A stretch of DNA of 10,506 nucleotides from Planctomycetota bacterium (GTDB lineage: Bacteria > Planctomycetota > PUPC01). The position numbers and the translations under genes were made by a program. The DNA lies in the NCBI GenBank assembly GCA_003559755.1, contig PWKM01000063.1, forward strand, positions 1 to 10,506, read 5' to 3'. The notes beneath the pieces are model-generated. The model ran no database searches and was not told the DNA's origin. It saw only the letters and a program-made list of their open reading frames with translations. This document shows, in pieces, positions 1 to 7,103 of this stretch (its first letter is position 1; each line of letters begins with the position of its first letter).

Positions 1-2
1 AC

Positions 3-551
3 AGCAAACGCCAGTTCCGGCTGTACGAGATGGTCGCCGGGAGGGGGCCTGAGGGGGAACGGGAGCGGGTCTTGTCGGACCTGCTGAACGACCGGGCCCG
101 AGCCGCGCCCGCCTGCCTCGACGCCCTGGCGGCCAGCTTGGAGGAGCTGTGCGCGCACGCGCCGGACATCATCCTGGCGCTGGAGAACCGCTACTACGCC
201 GCCGAATTGCCGCTCGATCGGGAGTTCGACGAGCTGTTCGACCGGGTGGACGCTCCGAACCTCCGCTACTGGCACGACGTGGGCCACGCCCACATCCTGG
301 AGAATATCGGCCTGTTCGACCACCTTGCCCTGCTCCACCGGCAGCGCGACCGGCTGGTGGGAGTGCACCTGCACGACATCCAGGGCTTCGACGACCACCG
401 CCCGCCGGGGACCGGCGACTTCGACTTCGCAGCACTCAAGGAGTATCTCCGGCCCGACGTGCTGCGGGTGCTCGAGATGGGGGCCGACCTCTCGGCCCGG
501 TCGATCCGCCGGGGCGCCCAACATCTTGCGACCGCCTATGGCATCACCTGA
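3..551 (+). CDS. Sugar phosphate isomerase/epimerase-type TIM-barrel protein, C-terminal part (5' end outside window)
   Basis: The reading frame is open from the left edge and ends with TGA at 549-551, giving 182 visible residues. The ATG at position 30 is internal, so this is the C-terminal portion of a longer protein. The visible pattern fits the xylose isomerase-like/AP endonuclease 2 TIM-barrel family, which uses a divalent metal to isomerise or epimerise sugars or sugar phosphates. Candidate metal ligands are the Glu in LALENRYY, the Asp and His in YWHDVGHAH, the His in GVHLHD, and the Glu in RVLEMG near the end, in the order and spacing usual for the family. HRPPGTGDFDF is the typical segment before the last strand. 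Substrate cannot be deduced. The end overlaps the next gene by 14 bases, suggesting coupled translation. A related TIM-barrel enzyme such as an endonuclease IV-like protein is possible but less likely. Confidence 0.75.
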   Translation, partial: SKRQFRLYEMVAGRGPEGERERVLSDLLNDRARAAPACLDALAASLEELCAHAPDIILALENRYYAAELPLDREFDELFDRVDAPNLRYWHDVGHAHILENIGLFDHLALLHRQRDRLVGVHLHDIQGFDDHRPPGTGDFDFAALKEYLRPDVLRVLEMGADLSARSIRRGAQHLATAYGIT

Positions 552-1149
552 TCGCCGCTCCCCGGCCCCGCTGATCCTGGCCTCCGGCTCGCCGCGCCGC
601 CGCCGACTGCTCGCCGATATGGGCTACAAGTTCGAGGTGATCGCGCCCGAGGTGGACGAGACGCTTCGGCCGGGCGCGGACGCGGCGGACGAGGCCGAGC
701 GGCTCGCCGTCGCAAAGGCCAGGGAAGTCACCGGCCGGGCCCCGCCGGCGGTCATAGTCGCCGCGGACACCCTGTGCGCCCTCGATGGCGAGATCATCGG
801 CAAGCCGGCCGACCGCGCGGACGCCCGGAGTATCCTCGGGCAGCTCAGCGGCACCCGCCACCACGTGATCACCGGGCTGTGCGTCCTCGACCCGCGGACC
901 GGGCGGATGGTCTCCGAGAGCGTCGCCACCGCCGTGGTGATGAAACCGATGTCCGACGCCCAGATTCGCGAGTACGTCGAAAGCGGCGAGGCCGACGGCA
1001 AGGCGGGCGCATATGCCATCCAGGAGACCGGCGACCGCTATGTCGAGCGCATCGAGGGCAGCTTCGACAACGTGGTGGGCCTGCCCACCGAACGCCTGGC
1101 GGTCATCCTCCGCGAGTTCCGGGTTCTCCCCATCGAGCGCGGAGGGTAA
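538..1149 (+). CDS. maf: Maf family nucleoside triphosphate pyrophosphatase
   Basis: This 203-residue protein is of normal family length. Maf proteins hydrolyse non-canonical or excess nucleoside triphosphates to the monophosphate and pyrophosphate in the cytosol, acting as house-cleaning enzymes; some members influence septum formation. Visible signatures are the N-terminal LASGSPRRRRLL (residues 14-25, the SxSPRR phosphate-binding loop), AADTLC with catalytic-type Asp77, GKP with Lys89, SGTRHHVITG (104-113), and DGKAGAYAIQ (153-162). The last block and overall pattern resemble the dTTP/UTP pyrophosphatase (YhdE-like) branch, though substrate preference is inference. I chose the ATG at 538 because homology starts about ten residues later, while the open frame further upstream lies inside the preceding gene. 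No strong ribosome binding site precedes it, consistent with translational coupling to the overlapping upstream gene. Confidence 0.93.
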   Translation: MASPDRRSPAPLILASGSPRRRRLLADMGYKFEVIAPEVDETLRPGADAADEAERLAVAKAREVTGRAPPAVIVAADTLCALDGEIIGKPADRADARSILGQLSGTRHHVITGLCVLDPRTGRMVSESVATAVVMKPMSDAQIREYVESGEADGKAGAYAIQETGDRYVERIEGSFDNVVGLPTERLAVILREFRVLPIERGG

Positions 1150-1194
1150 CCGGGCCGGGCCGAGTTGTTGAACAGAAGCGGACCTTCGAAACCT

Positions 1195-1211
1195 ATGTGA
1201 AAATCTTACAT
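1195..1211. repeat. Imperfect 17-base palindrome upstream of a promoter
   Basis: ATGTGAAAATCTTACAT reads as an inverted repeat centred on position 1203, with six of eight base pairs matching and ATGT/ACAT as outer arms. It lies ten bases upstream of the proposed -35 element at 1221 and is distinctly AT-rich in a GC-rich setting. A dimeric regulator could bind here, but that is inference. Confidence 0.4.
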
Positions 1212-1220
1212 ATTTTGCGC

Positions 1221-1249
1221 TTGCGTCTGCGGTTCGCGCGGGATAGACT
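1221..1249 (+). promoter_or_regulatory. Putative sigma70-type promoter of the small lipoprotein gene
   Basis: TTGCGT (1221-1226) and TAGACT (1244-1249) are separated by 17 bases, the optimal spacing, and match the consensus hexamers at 3 and 4 of 6 positions. The -10 element ends 36 bases before the ATG at 1286. The preceding maf gene ends 71 bases upstream, so independent transcription is plausible. The match is only moderate. Confidence 0.4.
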
Positions 1250-1285
1250 GGTCACAGGTTTTCAGTTCTTGAGGAGGGCGATACG

Positions 1286-1909
1286 ATGAACAAGAGTCGC
1301 GTAGTGCTCCTGGCGCTGTTTTCCATCGGGATGCTTGTTTGTGTCGGCTGCAGAACACCCCATCTCCGGGATCGGCTGGACGACAGTGCCCGGATCTTCC
1401 GTCTGAACGTGGGGGCCGGCCCCGGCTTCCTGGTCAACGCCCACGTCTCGCGGGCCGTCGCGCTCGGTTTCGGGGCCTACGAGTCGCGCCGATTCGGGTT
1501 CCGCAACGGGCACGGCTGGGTGTGGGACGAGCGCCGCTACGACGCCAACCTCCTGGTCCCCATCTGGGGCTGGGAAGACGTGGAGACGACATACCAGGGG
1601 AGCATGCCGGTCTCGCACCTCTACGGCGACGAGAAGAACCCGCACGAGCCAGGCAAGGAATACAGGTGGCCCGTCCACCCGGCGGCCACCCTGCAGAACT
1701 CGAACAGGGGCTGGGGCGAAATCTCAGTCAACGTCCACCTCATCTGGTTGGGAGTTGACGCAGGAGTTGACTTCGGCCAATTCATCGACTACATCGTCGG
1801 CTGGTTCGGCCTGGACCTGATGGGCGATGACAGCCGGACCGGGGCCGAGGTCGTACCGCACGACCCCGATCAGCGACGAGCGCCCGGCCGCAGCATAATC
1901 GGCCCATAG
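1286..1909 (+). CDS. Putative lipoprotein of unknown function (207 aa)
   Basis: The start is well supported: GAGGAGG at 1271-1277 lies eight bases before the ATG. The N-terminus has a short basic stretch (MNKSR), a hydrophobic segment (residues 6-20) and Cys22 in a VCVGC context. This looks like a lipoprotein signal, although Cys rather than Leu/Val/Ile at position -3 makes it a weak lipobox. The mature part is rich in aromatic residues and glycine: FRLNVGAGPGFLVNAH (39-54), a GAYESRRFGFRNG segment, VPIWGWEDVET, then a C-terminal block ending in FGLDLMGDD. The alternating hydrophobic/aromatic pattern suggests beta structure, perhaps packed against or in the outer membrane. I do not recognise a named domain and assign no activity. 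It lies 120 bases before the large NHL protein on the same strand, so the two could work together at the cell surface, but the sequence does not prove this. Confidence 0.8.
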   Translation: MNKSRVVLLALFSIGMLVCVGCRTPHLRDRLDDSARIFRLNVGAGPGFLVNAHVSRAVALGFGAYESRRFGFRNGHGWVWDERRYDANLLVPIWGWEDVETTYQGSMPVSHLYGDEKNPHEPGKEYRWPVHPAATLQNSNRGWGEISVNVHLIWLGVDAGVDFGQFIDYIVGWFGLDLMGDDSRTGAEVVPHDPDQRRAPGRSIIGP

Positions 1910-1953
1910 CAGGCCGGTTCGCTGATACTAGAATGTGTTTCTTCACCGGGATG

Positions 1954-1981
1954 GGAGACCGATGACCGGTGACCGGAGACG
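1954..1981 (+). repeat. Four tandem heptamers in the leader of the NHL protein gene
   Basis: Four consecutive seven-base units, GGAGACC, GATGACC, GGTGACC and GGAGACG, run without a gap. They share G at position 1 and GAC at positions 4-6. They end 48 bases before the start codon at 2030. A hexamer TAGAAT at 1929-1934 resembles a -10 element, but no acceptable -35 lies at the right distance. The repeat could be slippage-derived or a direct-repeat binding site. Confidence 0.5.
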
Positions 1982-2029
1982 TACACACTTCACCATCGGG
2001 TTCCACATGGAAACAATGGGAGCGAACAG

Positions 2030-5000
2030 ATGAAAAACAGAAGACCGCAGGGACAAACCAGAGCAAACCGAGGCGCCGTATGCATTGGGGCGGTCATCCT
2101 CCTGGCGTTGATGGGCGGGGGCTGTGCCCACCCTGCCCTGCGTACACCGGGCCGAGCCGAACGGGTGACCCGTGCGACCGCCGCCCGGGACGGCGAGAAC
2201 ATCCGCATCCAGTTCGCGGTGTCGGGGCCGACGGACGTCGCGGTGTCCGTACACGACGAATCGGGCGCGGTCGTCCGTCATCTGGCCGCCGGCCGTCTGG
2301 GCGGCGACAACGTCCCGTCTCCGTTTGTCGCCAATTCGCTCCGGCAGACCGTGCTCTGGGACCAGCGGGACGACGCGGGGCATTTGCTGCCCGACGGCTC
2401 CTACCGAGTGCGGGTGCGGGCGGGCCTGACGGCGGAGCGTGACAGGGCATTCGGGTTCGAGCCGAAACGGCTGGGAATGGTCCACGGCCTCGCCGTAGGG
2501 CCGGACGGTGACCTGTACGTGATGGGCCAGGCGGGCCGATACGACTGGACTATCGGGATTTTCCGGGTGTTCTCGCCCGACGGCGAATACAAACGGACGA
2601 TCCTGCCCCGGCCCGCCGACATCCCGTTCGACCGGGCGGCCCCGCTGGGCGAGGTGAAGCTGGCCGACGGAGAGCGATTTCCCGGACCGCTGCTGCCGCA
2701 CTATGGCGGGCGCCGCTATCAGACACCGCTGGTCACCCCCGAGGGCGACCTGATCTTCTCCAACGCCGAAACCCGCCCGGGCCACGCCGAGGGCAAACGG
2801 TTCAGCAGCTTCGAATACTGGCGCCAGCGCCTGCCCCGCCGCCTGCTGCGCCTTGCGCCCGACGGGGGCGCCCCGGAGGCCGGTTATTTCGGGCCGGTGC
2901 TCAGCAGCGAGTTCGAGGACACCCCCCTGCACCTGGCGATGGGGCCGGACGGCCGGGTTTACATCTCGGGCGCACTGAACACCGTGTTCCGGGTCGATTG
3001 GGACGAGTACGGCGTGCCCCTGCCGTTCGCCGGCTCGCCCTTCCACCCCGGAGAGCGCCACCTCGACGACCCGCAGGCCATCGCCTTCGACGGCGAGGGG
3101 CGGCTCTATGTCGCCGACCGCGGCAATCATCGCATCAGCGTACACGACCGCAGCGGCCACCGCATCGGCACAATCCCGGTCGAACGGCCGCGGTTTATCG
3201 CCGTACATCACGACACCGGCGCGGTCTATGTCACCAGCGGCGACCAGTACCCCCGGCTTCTCAAGTTTGACGGGCTCGACGCGACCGAGCCGGCCGCCAG
3301 CTACGAGTTGGACAGCCAGTGGCCGGTCCTCGCCATGGATTCGAGCGCCGAGCAGGCCGTCCTCTACGTGGCGAACGTCCGGATACCGGGGACCGGTCGG
3401 GTCCTGGTCAAGCTGGCCGACGAGGGCGACCGCTTCGCCCTGCGACGGGTCCTCTCGGACGGCAAGCCGCCGATCAACCCGATGCTGCACGGGATCGACC
3501 GCCGACGCGAGATGATATACGCAAGGAGCGACCTGTTCGAAAGCCCGCTGCGGGTGTGCGGACGGACGGGCAGGATGGAGTTTTTCAACATCACCGACCT
3601 GGTGGACCCGAAGGCGAACCGCGTGTACGGATTTACCGCGGGGGTGGACGGCGGGGTGGATGTGCACATCAACAGGGGAGTGGGACGGCTCGATCGCTTC
3701 CTGAGGCCACAGCCGTTCGCGGCGGTTGGGGCCCACATCGCCCGCGGCATCGATGACAGAACGCTGCGAAGCTTTTTGGGGCGCGGGGTGACGACCACGC
3801 CCGACGGGGACGTATACTTTATTCATCGCATGCACGGCGAGACGGCGCACTTTGTGACCGCCCTGAACGCCGACGGCTCGGTCAAGAAGGGCGGCTTCAT
3901 CGTGGTCGAGACGGAAAGCCCGGCCGGAATCCGGGTGGATCGCGACGGGCACGTGTACCTGATGGCCCACCTCAAGCCGGTCGGGGCGGCCGTCCCCGAC
4001 GCGCTTCGCGGCCACCCTCGCGGCGAAGACGACCGGTTTGCCCGCAATTATGGGAGCGTCATCAAGTTCGGCCCGGAGGGCGGCCGCGTGCGGCAGGTCG
4101 GCTCCGGGGTCCCGGAGGAGCGCGAACTCGAGCCGGGCCAGATGCAGTTCACCACCGCCCACGGCAAGGGCGACTTCGTGGCGGAGGGCGTCGAATGGAG
4201 TTACTTCGGGGTGTCCTGCATCCGGCCGATGATCGACAAACACGCATACGGATGCATCTGCTGGGCAGCCCGACTCGATCTCGACGAGTACGGCCGGGTG
4301 TTCGCCCCGGACCAGCTTCGCCATCGCGTCGTCGTTCTGGACAGCGCCGGCAACAAGATCGGCTCCGTCGGGCGGTACGGAAACGTCGACGATCCGGGGC
4401 CGGGGATCGCGTTGGGCGACCCGTACAGCGTGGCGGCCTCGGACGAAGCGCTGTACGTCGGAGATACGCTCAACCAGCAGATCGTCCGAGCCACACTGAA
4501 CTACAACGATACAAGAAGCGTCGAGGTGACCGTCGATCGGGTATTTGCCGGGATCACCCCGGAGGACGAGGCGCTGGAGGCGGCCCTGGCCGAGGCCCGC
4601 GAGCTCATCGAATCGCTCAGCCCATCGCTCGTCGAAACAATGGATTGGGACGCGATCCGCCGACAGGCAGACATCCGCCGCACGGGACCGGCCCGGACGG
4701 ACGACGTCATGGCGGTGATCGCCTCGAAGGCGCCCGCCCACGCCGAGGCCTGGCCCTCGGACGAGCGGCGGGAACTCCTCGAACGCTACTTCGAGGAAGG
4801 GCCGGACGACCAGCGTCTGGCCGCGATATGGGGATTGTGGGACGGAATGCTGGGCGAACCGGGCGGCGAGTGGCTCCGCAAGGCACTCGATTCGGAGAAC
4901 CAACTGGTCCGAGTCAGCGCCGCATATGTCCTCCTGGCGAACGACGACCACACCGGCCTGCACGAGCTCTTCCAGGGCGTACTGGCCGACGACAGGCGCG

Positions 5001-5698
5001 TGTACGACATATCGGGGACCGCGCTGATGCGCCGCTCCTTCCGGACCGACCCCTCCCACCCGAAATCCGGGATCATCGAGCCGGATTACCAACGGGTCAA
5101 TACGTTCCCCGTCGAGGAACAGGAGGTAGAGGCGTTATCGCGCATCCTTCGCGAGACCGAAGATTCCCGCAGCGAACATTGGTTCCTCCGCATGGCGGCC
5201 ACCCGACTGCTCGGCCTGAGCGGCCGGGAAGACGCCGGGCCGCCGCTTCTGGAATCGTTACAGATCGAGAGCGGGAACAACCTGAACCGCACCATCGGGG
5301 CGCTGGGCGCACTACGATACAAGCCGGCGGTCGGGGATATTCTGTTCTTCCTGAAGCGGGGGCGGGACCCGCGCTTCCGGGGCGGACACGGCGACCGGGC
5401 CGAAGAGTTCGCCGCCACCGCACTGGCACGGATCGCCGATCCGGAATCGGTGCCCGAGATCATCGCCACCCTCGACAGCGACAGGCCCAACGCGGGCGAC
5501 CAGGCACTGCGATGCCTCACCCTGCTGTTTGATCCGGAGACGCCGAGCGACCGCCGGGCGGTGCCCGAAGACGGCGAACTCCGCCGAGTACCCCTGTATG
5601 ACCTGCCGGACGGCTCGACGTTGCGCCAACAATGGGAGGCATACTGGGAGCAGGTCGCGGATTCGTACATCGAGGGGGAGCGCCGGCTGGGCCGGTGA
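2030..5698 (+). CDS. Large exported (lipo)protein: FlgD-like domain, NHL-type beta-propeller, HEAT-like C-terminus
   Basis: The protein has 1222 residues. GGGAG at 2018-2022 sits seven bases before the ATG. Residues 1-32 form a signal sequence: basic start, hydrophobic core (about 16-28) and Cys32 after LMGGG, a loose lipobox. Residues about 55-135 resemble the FlgD Ig-like fold, with LWDQRDDAGHLLPDG then YRVRVRAG. Residues about 145-825 hold repeated beta-blade motifs of the form GPDGDLYV, GPDGRVYIS, DGEGRLYVADRGNHRI, TPDGDVYF, RDGHVYLM and DEYGRVFAPDQLRHRVVVLD, typical of NHL/SMP-30-like propellers. A GCICW motif (741-745) precedes one blade. Residues about 910-1165 are helical with HEAT-like repeats such as VRVSAAYVLL and RMAATRLLGLSG. 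I see no catalytic motif or CxxCH haem site. The role is probably binding or scaffolding outside the cytoplasm; the ligand is unknown. The architecture recalls proteins I associate with Planctomycetota. Confidence 0.85.
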   Translation: MKNRRPQGQTRANRGAVCIGAVILLALMGGGCAHPALRTPGRAERVTRATAARDGENIRIQFAVSGPTDVAVSVHDESGAVVRHLAAGRLGGDNVPSPFVANSLRQTVLWDQRDDAGHLLPDGSYRVRVRAGLTAERDRAFGFEPKRLGMVHGLAVGPDGDLYVMGQAGRYDWTIGIFRVFSPDGEYKRTILPRPADIPFDRAAPLGEVKLADGERFPGPLLPHYGGRRYQTPLVTPEGDLIFSNAETRPGHAEGKRFSSFEYWRQRLPRRLLRLAPDGGAPEAGYFGPVLSSEFEDTPLHLAMGPDGRVYISGALNTVFRVDWDEYGVPLPFAGSPFHPGERHLDDPQAIAFDGEGRLYVADRGNHRISVHDRSGHRIGTIPVERPRFIAVHHDTGAVYVTSGDQYPRLLKFDGLDATEPAASYELDSQWPVLAMDSSAEQAVLYVANVRIPGTGRVLVKLADEGDRFALRRVLSDGKPPINPMLHGIDRRREMIYARSDLFESPLRVCGRTGRMEFFNITDLVDPKANRVYGFTAGVDGGVDVHINRGVGRLDRFLRPQPFAAVGAHIARGIDDRTLRSFLGRGVTTTPDGDVYFIHRMHGETAHFVTALNADGSVKKGGFIVVETESPAGIRVDRDGHVYLMAHLKPVGAAVPDALRGHPRGEDDRFARNYGSVIKFGPEGGRVRQVGSGVPEERELEPGQMQFTTAHGKGDFVAEGVEWSYFGVSCIRPMIDKHAYGCICWAARLDLDEYGRVFAPDQLRHRVVVLDSAGNKIGSVGRYGNVDDPGPGIALGDPYSVAASDEALYVGDTLNQQIVRATLNYNDTRSVEVTVDRVFAGITPEDEALEAALAEARELIESLSPSLVETMDWDAIRRQADIRRTGPARTDDVMAVIASKAPAHAEAWPSDERRELLERYFEEGPDDQRLAAIWGLWDGMLGEPGGEWLRKALDSENQLVRVSAAYVLLANDDHTGLHELFQGVLADDRRVYDISGTALMRRSFRTDPSHPKSGIIEPDYQRVNTFPVEEQEVEALSRILRETEDSRSEHWFLRMAATRLLGLSGREDAGPPLLESLQIESGNNLNRTIGALGALRYKPAVGDILFFLKRGRDPRFRGGHGDRAEEFAATALARIADPESVPEIIATLDSDRPNAGDQALRCLTLLFDPETPSDRRAVPEDGELRRVPLYDLPDGSTLRQQWEAYWEQVADSYIEGERRLGR

Positions 5699-5715
5699 GC
5701 CGATGCCGGGCATCA
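5699..5715. other. Convergent gene junction with short inverted repeat
   Basis: Only 14 bases separate the stop codons of the NHL protein gene and the Mth938-domain gene. GATGCC at 5702-5707 and GGCATC at 5709-5714 form an inverted repeat around one base, which as a hairpin gives about five pairs with a CGG loop. There is no T-run on either strand, so it is at best a weak transcription end signal. Confidence 0.3.
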
Positions 5716-6051
5716 GCAGGTCAGGTGCAGGGCGGCGACCACCGTCGCCGCGCCCGCGAGCTCGTTGTAGAGGTCGCAGGCCTCCGCCGTTGGGGCCGGG
5801 CGGGGCTCGATGCCCCGTTCCCGCAGGGCGCGGCGGACGTCCTCGGGCACCTTCATCAGGCCGTTCGCCCCGGTCCCGATGACCAGCACGTCCGGCCCGA
5901 AGCCGAGGATGTCCTCCAGGTCGGCCATGCAGAGAGAGTGGCCTGCCTTTCGCCACCAGCCGTCATCGACGCGGTCGGGATAGACAATGACGTCGGCGGT
6001 GTATTCCCGGCCGTCGATGGTGATCCGTCCGAATCGGTAGTCCTCGATCAT
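5713..6051 (-). CDS. Mth938-like domain protein (DUF498/NDUFAF3-related)
   Basis: This small protein of 112 residues matches the Mth938 fold family in sequence pattern: an N-terminal MIEDYRFGRITIDGREY, then a DVIVYPDRV strand, a WWRKAGHSL segment, and DVLVIGTGANGLMKVPEDV, which is the family's most recognisable block. Archaeal and bacterial members have no established activity; the eukaryotic relative NDUFAF3 is an assembly factor for respiratory complex I. Two starts are possible. I prefer the ATG at 6051 because GGGAG (6057-6061) lies five bases upstream and family members typically begin near this point. The ATG at 6066 would add MAGAT and has no clear ribosome binding site. The gene follows porB after about 73 bases on the same strand, so it could be the last gene of the por operon. 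Confidence 0.85.
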   Translation of the reverse strand: MIEDYRFGRITIDGREYTADVIVYPDRVDDGWWRKAGHSLCMADLEDILGFGPDVLVIGTGANGLMKVPEDVRRALRERGIEPRPAPTAEACDLYNELAGAATVVAALHLTC

Positions 6052-6124
6052 CGTTGCTCCCGCCATTCAAACAGGGCCCGTGCCGTTCGGTCGATCTACC
6101 GCTCCGCTTGTCCGGGTCCGCCGG

Positions 6125-7063
6125 TCAGTCTTCCTGGCTTGCGGCCTCCCTTTGGAGCAGCTCTTTCCACCGCCTGTCGGTCTGCTCCTGGTGCCACTCG
6201 ATGACGCCTTCGGGGTCGTCTTTCAGGATGTGGCGGAACCGGCCTTGCTCCTTGAACCAGTCGGCGACGGGGATCGGCTCTTTCGGCTTGTAGTTGATCT
6301 TCCACTTGCCGTTCTCGACCTCGAAGATCGGCCAGTACAAGCTGTCCACGGCGAGCTGGGCCAGCTTGATGGAGTCTTCCGGCTTATATCGCCAGCCGCG
6401 GTGGCAGGGCTGGAGGATGTTGATGAACGACGGGCCTTCGACGGCGAGGGCCTTCTCGACCTTCCGCATGAAGTCCATGTGGTTGGATACCGACGCCTGG
6501 GCGACATACGGGATGTTGTGGGCGACCATGCAGGCGGTCAGGTCTTTGCGGTCCTGCTGTTTACCGGGCACGGCCCGGCCGGCGGGGCTGGTGTTGGTCG
6601 AGGCCCCGCGGGGGGTGGCGCTGGACCGCTGGATGCCCGTGTTCATGTAGGCGTTGTTGTCGTAGCAGATGTAGAGCATGTCGTGGCCGCGCTCCATCGC
6701 CCCGGAGAGCGCCTGGAACCCGATGTCGTAGGTCCCGCCGTCACCGCCGAAGGCGATGAAGTTGATCTTCTTGTCGGCGGGGATGCGGCCGCGGCGCTTG
6801 AGCACCTGGTATGCGGCCTCCGCCCCGGCGATGGTGGACGCCGAGTTCTCGAAGGCGCAGTGGACGTAGGGCACCTTCCAGGCGGTATAGGGGTAGATGG
6901 TCGTGGAAACCTCCATGCAGCCGGTGGCGAACCCGACGACGGTGTCGGGGCCGGACACGTGGAGGGCCTGCCGGAGGATCGCCGGTGCGGCACATCCGGC
7001 GCAGGCGCGGTGGCCCGGGGCCAGCAGCTCGGGGTTGGCGGACATCTGTTTCAAGCTTGGCAT
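6125..7063 (-). CDS. porB: 2-oxoacid (pyruvate):ferredoxin oxidoreductase, beta subunit
   Basis: This 312-residue protein is the thiamine diphosphate-binding subunit. The TPP motif is clear: GDGG at 107-110 through DNN around 135-137 (GDG-x26-NN). Four cysteines placed as in PorB proteins, Cys21 and Cys24 (HRACAGCA), Cys49 (TGCMEV) and Cys220 (LQPCHRGW), would hold the [4Fe-4S] cluster next to TPP. NTGIQRSSATPRGA is the usual segment after the TPP motif. With PorA, PorG and PorD it catalyses CoA-dependent oxidative decarboxylation of pyruvate to acetyl-CoA and CO2 with reduction of ferredoxin, or the reverse carboxylation. AGGAG at 7070-7074 lies six bases from the ATG. It is 40 bases downstream of porA. 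Pyruvate is the likeliest substrate, but another 2-oxoacid such as 2-oxoisovalerate cannot be excluded by eye. Confidence 0.95.
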   Translation of the reverse strand: MPSLKQMSANPELLAPGHRACAGCAAPAILRQALHVSGPDTVVGFATGCMEVSTTIYPYTAWKVPYVHCAFENSASTIAGAEAAYQVLKRRGRIPADKKINFIAFGGDGGTYDIGFQALSGAMERGHDMLYICYDNNAYMNTGIQRSSATPRGASTNTSPAGRAVPGKQQDRKDLTACMVAHNIPYVAQASVSNHMDFMRKVEKALAVEGPSFINILQPCHRGWRYKPEDSIKLAQLAVDSLYWPIFEVENGKWKINYKPKEPIPVADWFKEQGRFRHILKDDPEGVIEWHQEQTDRRWKELLQREAASQED

Positions 7064-7103
7064 CGTTGTCTCCTGTGTCGGTCCGTTAGGTCCTTATAGC
7101 GTG

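Noticed and set aside
3108..3160. Possible cytochrome-like haem site in the NHL protein
   Set aside because: No CxxCH motif exists anywhere in the protein; the segment is a plain NHL repeat (VADRGNHRI).
1943..5092. 1049-codon open frame on the - strand opposite the NHL protein gene
   Set aside because: It is the complement of a GC-rich coding gene; its translation is rich in Val, Arg, Gly and His with no recognisable motif, while the + strand frame has a signal peptide, ribosome binding site and repeated blade motifs.
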